Part shown: positions 7,369 through 10,000 of the stretch, one piece after another
Position numbering within the stretch: position 1 is the stretch's first letter
Layout: the number at the start of each line of letters is the position of its first letter
Assembly (NCBI GenBank): GCA_020216745.1
Contig: JAIWNQ010000154.1
Coordinates: 1-10,000 of the forward strand
Reading direction: 5' to 3'
DNA length: 10,000 nucleotides
Origin: Candidatus Hydrogenedens sp.
GTDB lineage: Bacteria; Hydrogenedentota; Hydrogenedentia; Hydrogenedentales; Hydrogenedentaceae
Translations under genes and position numbers: made by a program
Notes under the pieces: generated by a model
Database searches by the model: none
What the model was told of the DNA's origin: nothing
What the model saw: only the letters and a program-made list of their open reading frames with translations

Positions 7369-7397
7369 CCAATCCCCTTAATCATGGAGACAATGCA

Positions 7398-10000
7398 GTG
7401 AAAAGTTATGAAATACGAAAAAGTTTTTTAGATTTTTTCAGAGATAGAGGACATGTTATTGAAAAAAGTGACTCACTCATTCCTAAAAATGACCCAACGT
7501 TGCTCTTTACAAGTGCTGGAATGGTTCAATTCAAGCCTTATTACACTGGGGAAGTACCTGTTCCATATCGTAGAGCCTCCACCGTTCAAAAATGCTTAAG
7601 AGCGGGTGGAAAAGCAAATGATTTAGAAGAAGTGGGGAAAACTTCTCGTCACTTAACCTTTTTTGAAATGCTTGGCAACTTTTCTTTTGGTGATTATTTT
7701 AAGCGTGAAGCAATCCATTGGGCATGGGAATATTCAACACAAATCATGAAGATAAAACCCGAACAAATCTGGGTATCTGTATATGTAGAGGATGACGAGG
7801 CATTTAATATCTGGAATAAAGAGATTGGCGTTCCAGAAAAAAGAATCGTAAGAATGGGAGCAAAAGATAATTTTTGGGGACCTGCTGGTGATTCAGGGGC
7901 ATGTGGTCCTTGTTCTGAACTTCTTTTTGATAAGGGCGAAGAAGTTGACCCTAATGCGACCCCAGAAAATGACCCACATGAGCGGTTCCTTGAGTTTTGG
8001 AATTTGGTTTTTCCTCAATATGACCAGCAACCCGATGGAACAAGGTTACCATTAAAGAATAGAGGAATTGATACAGGTATGGGACTGGAGCGAATGTGTC
8101 TACTGCTTCAAAATAAACCTACAGTTTTCGATACCGACGTACTTTTCCCAATTATCGAGGCAACACAACAAATTGCAGATTCTACATATAAAGGCAACCC
8201 CGTTCCTTTTCGGGTTATTGCAGACCACATTAGAGCATTGTCCTTTATGACTGCTGACGGAATTCTACCTGCAAATGAGGGGAGAGGTTACGTATGGAGA
8301 AGAATATTGAGACGAGCTGCACGCTTCGGCAGAGAGATTGGACTGACAAAACCGTTCTTATTCCAGATTTCAAAAGTTGTAGTAGAAAATATGGGAAAAT
8401 ACTATCCTGAGCTAATTGAAACCCAAACGCAAATTGAGAAAATCATTCACCTCGAAGAAGAACGATTTGGAAGTACTCTTGCAAGGGGAATGGATTTATT
8501 AAGAGAGCTGTTCGAAGACATGAATAGCAAAGGAGAAAAGCAAATAGCTGGAGACATTCTTTTTAAACTTCACGATACATACGGTTTTCCACTTGATATT
8601 GTTAAAGATATGGCAGAAGAACAAGGTTTTGAATTAGATGAAAAAGGTTATATAGACGCTAAAGAGAAACAACGCGAATTAACCCGCAAAACATGGGTAG
8701 GAAGTGGTCAACAAGAAATTTCTCCTATTTATCATCAAATTTTAACCCAATACGGCGAAACAGAATTTATAGGTTATCAACAACATACAAACGTTAGTAC
8801 TATTGTAGCCATAATTAAGGAAAACAAAATTGTAGATGAAATACAAGAAGGGGAGGAAGCATACATTATTCTCAACAAAACCCCATTCTATGCAGAAAGT
8901 GGAGGACAGGTAGGTGATACGGGCTCTTTGACAGGGTTGGACGGGAAAACATTGATTGACATAACCGATACAAAAAAAGTGTTAGATAAATTATTTGTAC
9001 ACTATGGAAAAGTTATAAATGGTAATTTAAAAGTTGGACAGGAAGTGAATGCAATTATAAACATAAAAAGACGGCTTACCATACAAAACCATCACACCGC
9101 CACACATCTCCTTCAGGCAAGTTTGAGGGATATTTTAGGAGAACATGTCCATCAATGTGGTTCTTTAGTATCTGAAGAACGGTTACGTTTTGATTTTACC
9201 CATTTTGAAGCAGTAGGTTATGAACGACTTTTAGATATTGAAAAATGGGTCAATGAAAAAATACGGGCAGATTATGACGTTGAAATTTTATACCTTCCTA
9301 TAGAAGAAGCTAAAAAATTGGGGGCTATGGCACTATTCGGAGAGAAATATGGAGACATTGTACGTGTTGTCAAAATTAACGAAATTAGTACCGAATTTTG
9401 TGGAGGATGCCATGTCCCAAAGACAGGTGTTATTGGAGGATTTAAAATCATATCAGAATCATCCGTCTCCGCAGGGGTTAGGAGAATAGAGGCTATATGT
9501 GGTGAGCCTTTTATACAATGGATACAAAAAACAGAACGAACAATAAAAGAGTTGGCAGAATCATTAAATACCACTCCTGAGCTACTATATGATAGAGTTT
9601 TTCAAATCATTGATGAAAATAAAAAAATAACAAAAGAATTAGAGAAATGGAAGCGTCAAGCTCTGTTAGGTGAGGGGAGAGATATATTGAAAAATCTTCG
9701 CACTATCGATGGCATAAATTACATCACCTTACAGATGGAGAATGAAGATATAGACCAGGCACGTTCCCTTGTAGACCACTTAAAAGATAAAATCAAATCA
9801 GGCATTGTAGTTATAGGAATAAAATATGAAGATAAAGCCACGTTTTGTGTCGGTGTAACAAAAGATTTAACGAATAGATTTAGTTCGTCAGAAATAGTAA
9901 ATCAATTAGCCCAAATTGTAGGAGGTAAAGGTGGCGGTAGAAAAGATTTCGCCCAGGCAGGCGGTAAAAATATAGAAAAATTCAATGAGGCAATAGAAAA
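7398..10000 (+). CDS. alaS: Alanine--tRNA ligase (AlaRS), 3'-truncated by window edge
   Basis: Charges tRNA-Ala with alanine in the cytoplasm and hydrolyses mischarged Ser/Gly-tRNA-Ala. There are 867 complete codons before the window ends; bacterial AlaRS proteins are about 875 residues, so only a few residues are missing. The class II aminoacylation domain shows GMVQFKPYYTG at 41-51, RHLTFFEMLGNFSFGDY at 84-100, EFWNLVF at 199-205 and motif 3 GMGLERM at 227-233. The editing domain has HTATH (H566, H570) and CGGCH at 668-672, which together form the zinc site and contain the editing Cys. The C-Ala domain shows GGKGGGRKDFAQAGG at 842-856. The start is GTG: GGAGA (7386-7390) lies 7 nt upstream, the N-terminus aligns with the family (VKSYEIRKSFLDFF, first residue formyl-Met in the cell), and the ATG at 7394 is out of frame with an immediate stop. 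The CGGCH motif carries Cys where Thr is more usual. Confidence 0.98.
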   Translation, partial: MKSYEIRKSFLDFFRDRGHVIEKSDSLIPKNDPTLLFTSAGMVQFKPYYTGEVPVPYRRASTVQKCLRAGGKANDLEEVGKTSRHLTFFEMLGNFSFGDYFKREAIHWAWEYSTQIMKIKPEQIWVSVYVEDDEAFNIWNKEIGVPEKRIVRMGAKDNFWGPAGDSGACGPCSELLFDKGEEVDPNATPENDPHERFLEFWNLVFPQYDQQPDGTRLPLKNRGIDTGMGLERMCLLLQNKPTVFDTDVLFPIIEATQQIADSTYKGNPVPFRVIADHIRALSFMTADGILPANEGRGYVWRRILRRAARFGREIGLTKPFLFQISKVVVENMGKYYPELIETQTQIEKIIHLEEERFGSTLARGMDLLRELFEDMNSKGEKQIAGDILFKLHDTYGFPLDIVKDMAEEQGFELDEKGYIDAKEKQRELTRKTWVGSGQQEISPIYHQILTQYGETEFIGYQQHTNVSTIVAIIKENKIVDEIQEGEEAYIILNKTPFYAESGGQVGDTGSLTGLDGKTLIDITDTKKVLDKLFVHYGKVINGNLKVGQEVNAIINIKRRLTIQNHHTATHLLQASLRDILGEHVHQCGSLVSEERLRFDFTHFEAVGYERLLDIEKWVNEKIRADYDVEILYLPIEEAKKLGAMALFGEKYGDIVRVVKINEISTEFCGGCHVPKTGVIGGFKIISESSVSAGVRRIEAICGEPFIQWIQKTERTIKELAESLNTTPELLYDRVFQIIDENKKITKELEKWKRQALLGEGRDILKNLRTIDGINYITLQMENEDIDQARSLVDHLKDKIKSGIVVIGIKYEDKATFCVGVTKDLTNRFSSSEIVNQLAQIVGGKGGGRKDFAQAGGKNIEKFNEAIE

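Noticed and set aside
9272..9574. 100-codon minus-strand open frame
   Set aside because: It lies wholly within alaS, opposite the conserved editing-domain codons; a shadow of the real gene.
1..10000. tRNA or rRNA genes, CRISPR arrays, insertion sequences, defence or phage genes
   Set aside because: No cloverleaf, regular spaced repeats, transposase-like protein or terminal inverted repeats were seen anywhere in the window.

Overview
The window is an AT-rich bacterial chromosomal segment with four genes. Two are large secreted or lipid-anchored proteins of a carbohydrate-related type, one is a cobalamin-riboswitch-controlled surface protein, and one is the housekeeping gene alaS. DUF4838-type lipoproteins and very long secreted proteins with a GH-like core are common in Planctomycetota, Lentisphaerota, Hydrogenedentota and related uncultured lineages. 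I therefore suspect a polysaccharide-degrading anaerobe of that sort, but no rRNA or other phylogenetic marker except alaS is present, so this is a guess.

Layout. Positions 29-59 hold a probable minus-strand terminator. A 610-residue DUF4838 lipoprotein follows on the minus strand (104-1936). A 100-bp AT-rich intergenic region separates it from a divergent 1166-residue secreted protein (2037-5537), which looks like a degenerate or unclassified GH-A-type protein flanked by two amidotransferase-like alpha/beta domains. The gap 5538-5925 holds a promoter, a well-conserved adenosylcobalamin-type (B12) riboswitch aptamer (5651-5789), and an expression platform in which a 10-nt segment is perfectly complementary to the ribosome binding site of the next gene. 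That gene (5926-7251) encodes a signal peptide, a beta-propeller-like region, one Ig-like domain and a C-terminal membrane anchor. Two hairpins in tandem terminate it (7273-7342). A promoter then leads into alaS (7398 to the window edge), which lacks only a few C-terminal residues.

How the genes work together. The divergent pair share a C-x-C-D-K-C motif and an extracytoplasmic address, so they may act on the same glycan, but no substrate can be read from the sequence. The riboswitch-controlled gene is the most interesting element. A surface-anchored propeller expressed only when cobalamin is scarce suggests a corrinoid-capture protein, functionally similar to Bacteroides BtuG but with a different architecture (propeller, Ig domain, C-terminal membrane anchor). 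No btuB, btuFCD or cobalamin-biosynthesis gene lies in the window, so this is an inference from regulation and fold. alaS appears to be independent of its neighbours.
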